Source: Blastomussa wellsi (Eukaryota; Cnidaria; Anthozoa; Scleractinia; Plerogyridae). From it: DNA of 64,000 nt. A model generated the notes under the pieces. That model saw nothing but the letters and a program-made list of their open reading frames with translations. It did not search any database and was not told where the DNA came from. Positions 37,428-60,624 of the stretch are shown piece by piece. Both the position numbers and the translations under genes were made by a program. The stretch is taken from NCBI GenBank assembly GCA_947652115.1, contig OX393568.1, forward strand, positions 25,534,339-25,598,338. Reading direction: 5' to 3'. Each line of letters starts with the position of its first letter. The stretch's first letter is position 1.

Positions 37428-38119
37428 CAGAGTTCCAACGGGATTCAAACCCGTGACTTCGCGTTGGCGATTCGATGCTCTAACAGAGGCAAGACAATTA
37501 TCAGCTCCGACGGGATTCCAACCCGTGTCTCCTCGACATATAGGGATACAATGCTCTATCAAGATCGACGAGAAAATCGGAACTCAAACGGTATTCAAAC
37601 TCATCTAAGATCTGCGAGAAAAGTCACAGTTCCAACGGGATTCAAACCCGTGACTACACGTTCAGCGGTTCGATGCTTTGACAGCGTCAACAATTCAGAG
37701 CTCCGACGGGATTCCAACCCGTGTCTCCTCGATATATACTTATTATAGGGATACAATGCTCTATAAAGATCGACGAGAAAAATCGGATCTCAAACGGTAT
37801 TCAAACCCATCTAAGATCTGCGAGAAAAATCAGAGTTCCAACGGGATTCAAACCCGTGACTCCGAAACAAGCGGTTCGATGCTCTGACAACGTCAAAACA
37901 ATTCCGAGCTCCGACGGCATTCAAACCCGTGTGTCCTCGATATATACTTATTGTAGGGATACAATGCTCTATAAAGATCGACGAGAAAAATCGGAGCTCA
38001 AACGGTATTCAAACCCATCTAAGATCTGCGAGAAAAATCACAGTTAGGACGGGATTCAAACCCGTGACTCCGCGTTAGCGGTTCGACGCTCCGACAACGG
38101 TAAAACAGTTCAGCGCTCA

Positions 38120-38698
38120 GACGGGATTCAAACCCGCGTCTCCTCGATATATTTGGATACGATACTCTAAGATCGATGAAAAAATCAGAGATCCAACGGA
38201 ATTGAAACTGCTTTAAGATCGGCGAGAAAACGCAGAGTTCCAACGGAAGTCAAACCGCAATCAATCAGCGAGAAAAGTTTCAACGGGATTCAAACCCGTG
38301 ACTCCGCTTTAGCGGTTCCTTGCTCTAACAACGGCAAACGAATTCAGAGCTCCGACAGGATTCAAACCCGTATCTCCTCGATATATAGGGATACAATGCT
38401 CTATAAAGATCGACGAGAAAGATCAAGAGCTCCAACGGAATTCAAACCGCTCTAAGATCAGCGAGAAAAATCGGTCAGAGTTCCAATAGGATTCAAACCC
38501 GTGACTCCGCGTTAGCGGTTCCATGCTCTGACAATGGCAAAACAAATCAGAGCTCCGACGGGATTCAAAGCCGTGTCTCCTCGATAGATAGGGAAACGAT
38601 GCTCTATAAAGATCGAAGAGAAAAATCAGAGCTCCAACGGGATTCAAACCCGTAACTTCGGGTTAGCGGTTCGATGCTCTAACAACGGCAAAACAATT
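38120..38698. repeat. Segmental duplication inside the array, copy 2
   Basis: Partner of 36833-37427. The only indel noticed is the contracted CAAT tract near 38258. Confidence 0.85.
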
Positions 38699-39282
38699 AA
38701 TAGCTCCAACGGGATTCCAACCCGTGTCTCCTCGACATATAGGGATACAATGCTCTATAAAGATCGACGAGAAAAATCGGAGATCAAACGGTATTCAAAC
38801 CCATTTCAGATCGGCGAGAAAAATCAGAGTTCCAACGGGATTCAAACCCGTGACTTCGCGTTTATAGCGGTTCGATGCTTTAACAACGGAAAACCAATTC
38901 AGAGTTCCAACGGGATTCAAACCCGTGACTTCGCGTTGGCGATTCGATGCTCTAACAGAGGCAAGACAATTATCAGCTCCGACGGGATTCCAACCCGTGT
39001 CTCCTCGACATATAGGGATACAATGCTCTATCGAGATCGACGAGAAAATCGGAGCTCAAACGGTGTTCAAACCCATCTAAGATCTGCGAGAAAAATCACA
39101 GTTAGGACGGGATTCAAACCCGTGACTCCGCGTTAGCGGTTCGACGCTCCGACAACGGTAAAACAGTTCAGCGCTCCGACGGGATTCAAACCCGTGTCTC
39201 CTCGATTATTGGGATACGAGACTCCAAGATCGACGAGAAAAATAAGAGCTCCAACGGAATTCAAATCGCTCTAAGATCGGCT

Positions 39283-39857
39283 AGAAAACTTAGCGTTCCA
39301 ATGGGATTCAAACCCGTGACTCCGCGTCAAGCGGTTCGATGCTCTGACAACTTCAGAGCTCCGACGGGATTCAAACCCGTGTCTCCTCGATATATAGTGA
39401 TACGATGCTCTAAGATCGACGAGAAAAATCAATTTAAAGTTACATTAATGTAATCCCATGCTGGTTGGAAGGTTTCGTGCATTCCACTTGGTGCTTGTTT
39501 ACCTGCACGCTCCCGAGGTACGGTTGCAGCACTGTTAGGGCTAGGGACTATGCACCTGAATTGGAAACCCACCCTTTCTGCTATTGCACGTTGGTATCAT
39601 GAGTACCATACGAGTCAACTCAGAAAATCATGTGATCTGAGAGGCAGAGAGGACTGGTTCTTGTTCCTCATGAGGTGGTACTTCCCTCAGAACGCTTTCA
39701 GGCTCTAACCCCCAGAGGACTGCCTGTATTCAAGTGGGGATTACAGATTCCGAGCCGACTAATGAAAATCAAAGAATCCTGAAAAAAAACCCAAGGCTTC
39801 CAAAATAATTCGCACCCGTAACCTCCACGAAAGTGGTGCAATTGTCTAAAATGGGCG
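39283..39857. repeat. 575-bp tandem duplication, copy 1
   Basis: Starts with AGAAAACTTAGCGTTCC and recurs exactly 575 bases later. It contains two array units plus about 430 bases of non-array sequence (from about 39425, AATTTAAAGTTACATTAATG) absent from the rest of the array. Confidence 0.92.
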
Positions 39858-40432
39858 AGAAAACTTAGCGTTCCAATGGGATTCAAACCCGTGACTCCGC
39901 GTCAAGCGGTTCGATGCTCTGACAACTTCAGAGCTCCGACGGGATTCAAACCCGTGTCTCCTCGATATATAGTGATACGATGCTCTAAGATCGACGAGAA
40001 AAATCAATTTAAAGTTACATTAATGTAATCCCATGCTGGTTGGAAGGTTTCGTGCATTCCACTTGGTGCTTGTTTACCTGCACGCTCCCGAGGTACGGTT
40101 GCAGCACTGTTAGGGCTAGGGACTATGCACCTGAATTGGAAACCCACCCTTTCTGCTATTGCACGTTGGTATCATGAGTACCATACGAGTCAACTCAGAA
40201 AATCATGTGATCTGAGAGGCAGAGAGGACTGGTTCTTGTTCCTCATGAGGTGGTACTTCCCTCAGAACGCTTTCAGGCTCTAACCCCCAGAGGACTGCCT
40301 GTATTCAAGTGGGGATTACAGATTCCGAGCCGACTAATGAAAATCAAAGAATCCTGAAAAAAAACCCAAGGCTTCCAAAATAATTCGCACCCGTAACCTC
40401 CACGAAAGTGGTGCAATTGTCTAAAATGGGCC
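39858..40432. repeat. 575-bp tandem duplication, copy 2
   Basis: Near-identical to 39283-39857 (only isolated differences seen), so the duplication is recent or an assembly artefact. Confidence 0.92.
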
Positions 40433-41309
40433 AGAAAACTAAGAGTTCCAACGGGATTCAAACCCGTTACTCCGCGTTAGCGGTTCGATGCTCTAACAAC
40501 GTCAAACCAATTCAGAGCTCTGAGGGGATTCAAACCCGTGTCTCCTCGATATATAGGGATACAATGCTCTATAAAGATCGACGAGAAAAATCAGAACTCC
40601 AACGGAATTCAAACCGCTCTAAGATCGGCGAGAAAACTTAGAGTTCCAATGAGATTCAAACCCGTGACTCCGCGTCAAGCGGTTCGATGCTCTGACAACG
40701 TCAAAACAATTCAGAGCTCCGACGGGATTCCAACCCGTGTCTCCTCGATATATACTTATTATAGGGATACAATGCTCTATAAAGATCGACGAGAAAAATC
40801 GGAGCTCAAACGGTATTCAAAGCCATCTAATTTCGGCCAAAAAAAAACAGAGCTCCAACGGGATTCAAACCCGTGACTTCGCGTTAGCGGTTCGATGCTC
40901 TGACAACAGCAAAACAATTCAGAGCGCCAACGGAATTGAAACCTGTCTCTCCTCGTTATATAAGGGTACGATGCCGTAATGTCGGCAAGAAAAATCTGAT
41001 CTCCAACGGGATTCAAACCCGGGTCTCCGCGCTAGCGGTTCGATGCTCTATACAACGGCAAAACAATACGGAGCTCCGACGGGATTCAAACCCGTGTCCC
41101 CTCGATTGATAGGGTATCGATGCTCTAAGATCGACGAGAAACTGAATCAGAGCTCCAACGCGATAGCTCGATGAGAAATACAGATCTCCAACGTGAATCA
41201 AACCCGTGACTCTGCATTAGCGGTGTGATGCTCTAACATCGGTGAAAAAAAGTCATAGCTCCAACGGGATTCAAACCCGTGCCTTCCCGGTAACGTTCGC
41301 AAAGAAGCG

Positions 41310-42586
41310 TTCAAAAAAATTCAAATTCGAGTCTGTTAAAGCTAAGCATTCAACGTATACTGGTTGCTGCGATGATCACTCACTTGTTGATATGTAGATC
41401 CTCAGTTCAAACATATGAAATTTCATGTATTCACAATATTCTCCAATTTGAGCCATTAGGGATATCGTCTTGAAACGTTTTCATTTTTGAAAACAAAAAT
41501 TAACAATTAACATTTACAGATATTCCTTATTTTACTGATTTCAACAATTATTCCACGCAGCCGTGATTTCTGGAAATGAGAACATCATGCATTATAAGCA
41601 ATCTAATATCCCATGAGCGCTTGTAGAATATTTTTTGTTACTAATGTCAGTTATGATTCACATTAGACAGGAAGAAGACCGCGCGTGGTGTGAAAGTCTC
41701 AACCGTCCTAAGTGGGGGGAGGGGGGAGGAGGAGTGGGGAATCAGTGAAAAATGAGGATGCAGGCTAAAGGTGACTCAATCAATCAATCAACTTTATTTA
41801 AAACACGGTAAATGGCTCAACAAGGTGGTTTGCATGTACTGCCGCGGGTCATGAGTGGATGTAAGACTGACATGGTTATGTAAGATTGTGTTGGGACTTA
41901 GAGGTAGGTTAGAGGGCGAAATCGATAATACTGCGTAGATTTATAATGGACATGTATAAATTCACTCTAGCTGAAACTCAATTGAAAGGCAGGTCCGTTT
42001 TCATGGTTATGTATTTCTAAGTAATGTCATTTAAAACTATAAGGCAATATATGACAGCGGTAACACGATACTTTTGTTTATTTGTAATATGATACTTTCG
42101 TTTTTTTTCGAAATGTTGTGACATGATACTTTGTTTTTCCGCATCGCTGATTTTCAACACAAAGCGTCATATTTTGTGATTTATTAAACACGCACCAAAG
42201 TATTTTATCGAAAGGCAATAAGCGGATCAAATGGAAAAAATATATCTTTCGAAAGCGTTTTTAAAACGTAGTACAGTTAGTACAAAAACAAATATTGATA
42301 CTAAATTACATGATGCATACAAGTGGCAATTTCATTGGTTATCGATCGATAGTATCCTAATTCTGATTAGTGTGAAATACACCGCTCGTCCATCCATCCA
42401 TCCACTGAATAGCGACATACGTCTGTACGCCGACAAAGAGTTTTTTTTTTTTTTGAAAAAAAAAAGAAAAAAACTCAAATATTGGCGCGAAGGCGCGAAA
42501 TATTTCTTGCACCGTAAGCAGCGGTATTGCATCACCAGCGCACACTCAGTCGGGGAATGTCCTTCACATGTACGCTTCGATGTACT
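41310..42586. other. Spacer between the array and AIFM1, including its promoter
   Basis: AT-rich. (CAAT)n near 41776-41795 and a T/A homopolymer pair at about 42439-42473. No gene. The AIFM1 5' UTR and promoter should lie in the last few hundred bases. Confidence 0.6.
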
Positions 42587-52071
<9,485 letters not shown>

Positions 52072-53753
52072 CATTCCTGCACTGTTTATACAGACATTGT
52101 TAATTCTAACAGTTGAACTCTGGTAATAAAGAGCTACGGTGTCGAGACAGGTTGATGCCGAGGGGGAATGGAGCGCCGTGACACCCCGCTTCTTGTGTGT
52201 TAAAGACGTTTTCAAGACCGTATGTTGCACTTGAAAGAATCAGTTTTTACGTCGGACAGAACTGTTTGAACAGAAAATGCAAATTGCCCGACCAAGGCAA
52301 CTGTAGAGTACATTCTAATAATAAAAGCGATATTTTCACTCGGTTAAAGGAAGTTCTTGTTGCCCCGGGGGGTATTTGATCCATCTTTGGATATAGGGGT
52401 GCCGCTAGGGGAGTTGAAAGCCTGGCCCTATTTAGGATAGCAATAACGTTAAAGACTTGCGCTGTTTTAGGAAGCGTTTTTATGCTGCAGCGGTAATGTC
52501 TAGTCCTGAAAATGATTTAATGTTGACTGATGACCGGCAAAATAATAAATTTCTGACATCCGGCAGCACATGTGTAGCGCAACTGCCACTGCATTCTCGT
52601 TCCTCGCTTTCTTTTGGTCGTAACGGGCAAATTGAGCTCTGGGGACCAGAATGGAAGTCCAATAATAAGGTTTGCGTGCTGCGCATGCGTGCTCTTCCTT
52701 TGGTTTCTAATTGTGAGCGCCTTCATATTCATAAAGCTTTTTTATCGGTGATTGATAAATCGTCAACAGGTTTCGCTTTACATAATTTAAGCTAACAATT
52801 TTGATAAATCTTCTAATATCTTCCCTTCATTTTCTTTAAGCCCCCGTAGAAGGTTTGTTTTTCAAACCGAAATATCGGGCAAATACATTGTCCTTGTTTT
52901 AATGTGATTTTATTTCTGTTTTAATTTCTTCTCTTCGCCGTGGGGATCAGTCTACCGTTTTTTTACATAATTCTGATAAATACTGTTTTAGTGACAGTGC
53001 TTTGGGGTAAGGTCGTCCTGAAAATTCTGTCCATTTTTCCCGTTAGTTTTTTTTTGGAATTCTTGATATCTAGTTAAATATTTTGGTGAATTTTTCAGTT
53101 TCTCAAATTCCAGTAATTTCTTTAGATTCCTAACAAATACTTTCCACATTACTCCGGCAAACTATTGTATTTCTGTTCTAACACTCCTATCGACAAAAAT
53201 AAATTTAATTTCTTTCCGGGTCTTCTTTGTATTTGCCGTTCCGAGGTTGCATCCCACCACAAGAAAGATCATGTTGAGATTAGTTATTTGAGGAAGTTTA
53301 GGTCGAATATCACGTGACTTAAGTGCAATCTTAAATGGCACTTCATGTTTGCACTTCACAAACCGTCCGTTAGGAATGACAGGTGCACTGGGTGCCCGCT
53401 TAACGTGTGCAAATAATTAATACTGCAGGTTTTAGAAAATTGTCTGACACGCCGTTGAATATCTTGTAGTATATTCTAAGCCTTCAATTTAAGACAAGCA
53501 ATTGTGAATCGTTTGAGTGAACTTTTATGATTATGTCTGCAATCACCAGAAAGGCTTTTATGAAAAGTCCTCGAAAAAAGCTTCACCGCTTAGCCAGTAA
53601 GTCCGAGGGCACAAAGATACATGTTCACCTCTAAAAAGAATGCGTGATTCGTTCTTGTAACAAAATCTCTGTGAATAAGAGATCGTTTACAGAGTTCATT
53701 AACGCAACATCCATATTTCATCAACGGGGAATACTAACATTAGATTAATTACG
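52072..53753. other. AIFM1 3' UTR and spacer before SPATA18
   Basis: PolyA signal at 52125-52130. The open frame 52457-52795 has no signal peptide, domain or splice support and is not called. No gene otherwise. Confidence 0.6.
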
Positions 53754-56700
53754 ATGACAAGCACGACATTTGTTGGCTTCCTTAGCCGTTTGGTTGCAAC
53801 TGGGGAATTCAAAACCTTACACGAACACTTGACAACGTTTTTTGATACAAGCTATCGCAACAGCTGCGAGAAAAACACTGCATTTTGCTGCGATTTGATT
53901 GAGATGCACGCTAAACTTCAGGGGCAGCTGTTCTACCTTTTAGAGCTGTGTTCGTCCGAAGGAGGAATTTACGGCGGAAGCGAAACGCTCAAGAAACGAC
54001 TTCTGCCATGGCTTCGCAATGGCTTTCTTACTGCAAGAATCAACAAGGAAGATGCAGAAGTCATGAAGAAAAACTACGAACAAATTGTGAAAAAAATGGA
54101 CGAAGATTTAAGCGCCTCAAAAGTGGAAGCGGCCGAGCTTAGAATAAAGTAAGTCTGCTAAAATCTTCTCCTGTAGAAAATCTCTTTCAAATACACCAGT
54201 AGCATGTAAAATATATAGCACTCACATTTTTTTTCCTTTGCAAAAAACATAGTACTTTATTAAAAAAAAAATATGTTCTGAACAAAACTCACTCACTGGG
54301 CGTCCGCGATAAACACAAAACAACAAGATCAGAAAAACTAAACTTTAATGATTTGGCTTACAGAGAAATTAAAAAAACTGCAATGACTCCCAACCATTAA
54401 TATTGGCTCAAAGTTTTTTTACATAACGGATGCAAATGTGGTTTAATAAATGTTACATGGTGACACTGAATACTCGTTTGTGTTTATTAACTCGGTTAGA
54501 TTAGCTGATGCAGAAGACGAGGTGAGAGCTCTGCGTCGACAGTTCAAAGAAAATCAAGGAGACTACCAAGAAATCAGTGAGCTGGGAAAAAAGTAAGTGT
54601 ATGATGAAAATTAGATAAATAAACATTGAAAATTATTATGAGCCACATATCGGGAAAGGTGTCACGCTGGTCCATGGTTCGTTGCCTAGCAGCATAGCTG
54701 CTTTAGCACGTGGTGAATTGTGACAGGTGGGGAAAACGAAGCCTCGCTTACGTTCCTTTGGGCCTGGAAAAGAGGTTGAATATTGAAATATTTTAAAAAG
54801 AAAGAAACAAAAAATCATGGCGTCATTATGTTAAGTCTGGGGAGCCAAAGTGGGGACTTGAATACAGATTTAGAAGAGATTTTGAAACATTAATTTTATC
54901 TCTTTTCTAAAATAAGGTTGACACATGCGAAGAATGAACTTGTAGCCAGAGAATGCCAGATAAAAGAGCTGACTAAAGAAACTCTTGAATTGAAGAAAGA
55001 AAACTCCGACCTACATGGAAGGTAAACATATAGTATATTTTTCTATTGCACAGCAAGCACGGCTGGCTAAGGGTGTGTCGCCTCAGGGACCACGCAGGGG
55101 GTGGGGCTGAAAGCCCCCTCACTTTTTTGGCTGATTAAATCACTATTCTGTCTTTTACAAAAAAAGTACTTTACATTATTTTATGTCAAATTTTGTCAAA
55201 CGTGAAGGCCGGTTTGTTACACGTTGTTTTATAAGAATTAAAAATTAACTTCACTTTTGGCAGTTTTAGATCCATTTCAGAAGACTTTAATTTCAATTTT
55301 TCCCGGACCCCCCTAGTTAGCTCACGTTAACGCGTTCGCATTAGCCCCCCCACACTTGAAAATCCGCTCCGCGGGCCCTGCGCCTGTGAGTATTCAGACT
55401 CTATCCAAATTCTACCAATAATGGCCCGGCTAGAGTCTTTCCTTATTTTCTTGAACAAGCCTACTGGTCAAAAGCCGAGGGATCGGGCTATTTTCCTTGG
55501 GCACGGAGTTTGTACAGCCATTTTTAGTTTTCATATCATTTGTAAACTTCAGTGTTATCTGCCAATTTTCAGGCTTCACAAGAAGATGTTGTATTCTGCA
55601 ATAGAGAAAGAACCAATTCATCTGGTAACCAAACCTTACGCCAATGGAATTGCCCCTCTCCAGTCACGCTCCGCAAAACTGGTAGAGAGATTTGCAGAGT
55701 TGTACATGAACGACAGAACACAGACTATAAACTATTTGAAGGCAATTCCTGATAACTCCACAGCTGAGCGACTTGTGTTTTTGATTGTTGAGGTACCGTA
55801 CGTAAGACAAATGAGCTGCAGCGCTCTGTATTCTTTTTGTGTTGGACTCGGTTCAAACTCGTTCTTTTACGCAGGAATGTTTCACGGTCAGCAAACTGGA
55901 ACAGCGTAAGATGAGGTCCCGGATGAGCCAGGCATTACAATCCAGCCCCCAAGGTGGTGTAGAGGAGTCGTCGAGCAGAGTAGACGAATTGGTGGAGAAT
56001 TACATGAAAAAGAACACGGAGCTGTATGACATTGAGACGTTAATTCCAGTGAGTAGCATTTGCAAATAGACAGACAGACAGGCAGATTGGTTTATTCACA
56101 CTTATTTTGATTACAATTATTATTAACAATCATAAGAAGGAAAAGAACAGATTTGACTAGTTTTAATAGGATCATGAACCGAGATTGAGATTATGAAACG
56201 GTAAAAAGAGTGTGTATTTTGTTAGTGCCTCAATGGGGAAATACCTTTTTACGATTGGCGGTTAAAAATATTGGTTTTTGACGGTTGGCGGCAAATTCGG
56301 GATGGTTTAATTAACGTTTGAAGCTTCAAATTCTTCCGTTTAGACGGGTTTACGGTAATTCTTAAATTGGGCGATTGAAGGTTAACCCCGTTGAGGGGTC
56401 TTGGGACCCTCTCGCAATGCTCGAAACGTCACCTTTTCAAATTCGCTAGATCTCGCGCGCTACAGTAGAAAATTGACGCAACACAACAGTTTATTTGGAA
56501 AAATGGAGCTTTGATTGCTAAGTATGTCGATCAGTTGTTACTGACGCCAATCGCGTTTCGTCTTGTCATGTTGAATTGCAGGATGTTATCAAATCATTGC
56601 ATCGCAACTCTTCCATCACACCTTACGTGGCATGCAATGAAAAAATTATTGTTCCCTTCGCTCGTGAGGTGCTACGAGTGGCCTGGGACATGCTATCCCT

Positions 56701-58044
56701 GGATCCCCCTATAGACCTCCCCGCAGCATTGGAGGGCGACGTCATAAATGAAACACGCTACCGAAGAACGTACGACTCCGAGTTCAGCGCGACAACTATC
56801 GACTACTTTGTATGGCCAGCTTTAATAAGGGACAGGAACGTTGTTGCTAAGGGAGAGGTTGTTACCAGGCGAATGTCGCCACAGAAATCAAGAAAGGTAT
56901 GAATTGAAGAAATAAAATCCATGCAGATAATTTTTGCGATTTTCCCTACTAGTTCTTGCAACTTCGTGATCGTGAATAAACTTGATGCCTTGACGTAACG
57001 AACAAACATCATGGAACTCCACATATGCTCATTTTTCACGTCATTGTGCTAGTGTGAAAGAACACGGTCTACATATTCACCCTTAATCCAGGCTTTTATA
57101 GCTTTGGTTCAGTTAATGTTGTAGGAAAGTGCTAACTGCAGGTAATTCTTTTTTTTTCTAAAAAAGTTGATATGTTGTATAATTACATTTTTACGGTTTA
57201 GAAATTAATTATCCTCAGACGGGATACAACGAACTTTGAGCGGGCAGATTTATGCACCAAGAAGCTGCCTCAGTCTTTTTTCTGATCGCCGGACACAAGG
57301 AATGAAACACATATCTCCGTTTTTCTTTATGATTTCTAATCATTTGATTCATAATAACATTCATTAAGGTTTCTCTTTTCTTCACAAGGCCATAACAAGC
57401 ACACCCCGTCCTGGAAGCGCGGAGCCATTCTCCCGCCCTTTAAGTTACGACCTTGGGTTTGGTTCTCTGTCGTCTTCTTGTAGCGGTGAGTAAAAAATAA
57501 TTCTGTTCCGTAATATGTCAGTCTTCTTCTAAGTCAATAACTCCATTTAAAGTGCCTGTGAAGTAAAACATTTTTAGCGTTAAATGGTAGTTTGTTATGT
57601 TTACGTTTCGAAAGACTATAAACGAATAACGTGAAATAGAGAAAAATCCAACTTGTCAACGGCCGCATAAAGATGCGCCACCTCGCTCAAACGTGGCTCC
57701 AATTTTCTGGGGAGACTGGGACAAGATATGACGCAGGAACGATCATGTTGAAGCAGCTGTCCTTCTCGGACATGACGCCCGGAATACTAAGTTTACACGT
57801 CACAGTGACGCCAAAACGATGATTTGGCTGCGTTCAAATAAGAACCACTCTTCGGGTACCAAATTCGAACTTTAGGCGGCAAAAAGCAAAAAGACTGATT
57901 TTGCATTGAACATAACAAACTTCCATATGATTTCCACTGCACACTTATATTTCATTTTCACAGTAAATGTTGTGCTACCGTACACACTTTATTTTTTTGT
58001 TCAATTCAGATCAATCCAGTTACAAACAGCGTTTCAATCCTTAA
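53754..58044 (+). CDS. SPATA18: Mitochondria-eating protein (SPATA18/MIEAP) homologue
   Basis: Mitochondrial quality-control protein. Exons: 53754-54148, 54500-54592, 54917-55021, 55573-55792, 55875-56048, 56582-56896, 57389-57485, 58010-58044. 1434 nt, 477 aa, slightly shorter than the vertebrate protein. The N-terminal domain carries the family strings KLQGQLFYLLELCSSEGG and ETLKKRLLPWL. A central coiled coil spans roughly residues 105-200 (KKNYEQIVKKMDEDL, VRALRRQFKENQGDY, LTHAKNELVARECQIKELTK). The MIEAP C-terminal domain in exons 5-6 includes EKIIVPFAREVLRVAWDMLS, YDSEFSATTIDYFVWPALI and GEVVTRR. A Ser/Pro-rich tail ends KQRFNP. The last short exon is the least certain part. The gene converges on the GLOD5-like gene. 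Confidence 0.9.
55075..55385. repeat. Repeat related to the G-run element at 13754, in SPATA18 intron 3
   Basis: GGGGCTGAAAGCCCCCTCAC near 55100 and CCCCCCCACACTTG / GCGGGCCCTGCGCCTG at the right end. It is part of the dispersed family with CTTCAGCCCC at 14010. Confidence 0.45.
56225..56412. repeat. Second copy of the CTCAATGGGG MITE family, in SPATA18 intron 5
   Basis: Left GTGCCTCAATGGGGAA, right AACCCCGTTGAGGGG. The interior carries GCGGTTAAAAAT and GACGGTTGGCGG motifs like the TTAACCGTTAGCCG units of 16928-17424. Confidence 0.65.
57552..57950. repeat. Degenerate TTAA foldback MITE, family 2, in SPATA18 intron 7
   Basis: TTAA at 57548-57551 precedes AGTGCCTGTGAAG. The right part reads inverted (TTCCACTGCACACTT). 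TAGTTTGTTATGTTTA at the left opposes GAACATAACAAACTTCC at the right. The ends resemble the element at 62201 (AGTGACTATGAAG). Confidence 0.6.
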
Positions 58045-58998
58045 CCAATTCCACCAGTTTATACAGAACTTTACAGGTATGTTGAACAATTATACACAGA
58101 CATTTACATAATTTAAAGTTGGCAAGATCCTCACTAACTAGAGCGGTTCTGATTTGAGTACAGTGTACCCTAAAACCAAGACCAAAGTACTTTGCGAGCA
58201 GAGGTTGTCTCAACGCTACGCCGATACGAGTAACTCTCTCCGCGTAGCGGAGAGGAAACTACTGCTCGCAGGGTAAGACCAAACAGAGCACGGATATTTT
58301 AGAACCAATCAAAACTCCATACAAATACATGTATTTGGCGCGAAACGCGGGGAAATTTTGTTAGCCAATTTGCTTTACTTTTGATTGGTCGAGAAAGTGG
58401 CACCAGCTTTTGGAACCAATCACCAAGCGCGCTGTCATGCGAAAGCAAGGCAAATGCGAATAAGTTTCAAAAGTAAGACGAAATAGTTCACCGTGAGTAG
58501 TGTAGCAGTGCTAGTAGTAACTTTATTTACCCTCAGATTGGCAGTGCAGCTTTATCAGCTATTTTCTCCAAGCAGAAAACAAGCTCTTGTAAATTATTTT
58601 ATTGTGTTTTGCAGAATATATTCAAGATTGAAAGACAGAGAACTCCAAGGATTATAAAGCAAGAAGTTGAATCATGATTCTTATTACTGACAGTGTAATT
58701 AATTAAAATATATATCTTTTATTTCATTAAAAGCATTCTACTTCCTCTGTGCCAGAAACTAGCTTGCAAATGACTTCTCTTTGACTCTTTTTTTACATAA
58801 TTATCTTGGTGTATACCTGCAAATTATCCAAACATTGTCAAAAATAAAAGAAGCCCTCGTCAGTGAAATCACAATAGTAGGGTGTGCAGCAGCAGTGTTT
58901 CTTGTCATTAAAACTGATATTGCTTTTAAGCTCTGAGTAAACCTTTTAATTTCTGATAGCTGTATAATCAATAAAAAAATCAATCAATAAACCTTTGT
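58045..58998. other. Convergent 3' ends of SPATA18 and the GLOD5-like gene
   Basis: No coding exon. A short palindrome CTCTCCGCGTAGCGGAGAG lies near 58237. TTTATT at about 58718-58723 could serve as the minus-strand polyA signal. Confidence 0.5.
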
Positions 58999-60449
<1,451 letters not shown>

Positions 60450-60624
60450 GCTGCAAGATTCTGCCAGAACTCAACGCACAAAATCTTCCAGGCGTTTGCG
60501 TCGTATTCGTCAAGCTAGTGGCCTGGAAACTAGCATAGTCGGTGAGTCGACAAACGTCTTTCTCTTCAACAAATCACATGTATTTTCTTCCAGTTCTTTT
60601 TGATCAGCAATAGTTGCGGCAAAA
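60450..60624. promoter_or_regulatory. Putative bidirectional promoter, GLOD5-like / EMC7
   Basis: Only 175 bases separate the divergent start codons, so both genes must share this promoter and 5' UTR space. No TATA box is obvious. Confidence 0.6.

Larger units (their letters stand above)
36700..41290 (-). repeat. Large tandem array of tRNA-like T-arm/B-box units
   Basis: About 40 copies of ACGGGATTCAAACCCGT (plus strand), which on the minus strand is ACGGGTTTGAATCCCGT: a perfect 5-bp stem with a 7-base loop, the shape and B box of a tRNA T arm. Two unit types alternate. Type A continues (plus strand) GACTCCGCGTTAGCGGTTCG then ATGCTCTGACAACGGCAAAA. Type B continues GTCTCCTCGATATATAGGGA then ATGCTCTATAAAGATCGACG. 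A shorter third unit has CAACGGAATTCAAACCGCTC. Together they form a higher-order unit of about 190-200 bases. Open frames across it (GFESR-type peptides) are artefacts of the repeat. A flanking GGGGTTCGAACCCACGCC at about 36406 may be an outlying relative. Confidence 0.88.

Noticed and set aside
36579..41201. Numerous open frames with peptides such as SHGFESRWSS and SNGIQTRVSS
   Set aside because: They are translations of the tRNA-like tandem repeat in several frames, with no start context or codon bias.
36700..41290. CRISPR-like appearance (short palindromic repeat at regular spacing)
   Set aside because: The spacers are themselves repeated and related, the host is a eukaryote, and the repeat is a tRNA T arm.
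36700..41290. Array of functional tRNA genes
   Set aside because: T arms are clear, but acceptor and anticodon stems do not pair properly and no complete cloverleaf could be drawn.
42557..42586. Upstream in-frame ATG as the AIFM1 start
   Set aside because: The paralogous 119-aa gene begins MSL at the position equivalent to 42587, so the extension is less likely.
52457..52795. 112-aa open frame downstream of AIFM1
   Set aside because: No domain, no credible start context, and AT-rich composition like the surrounding spacer.
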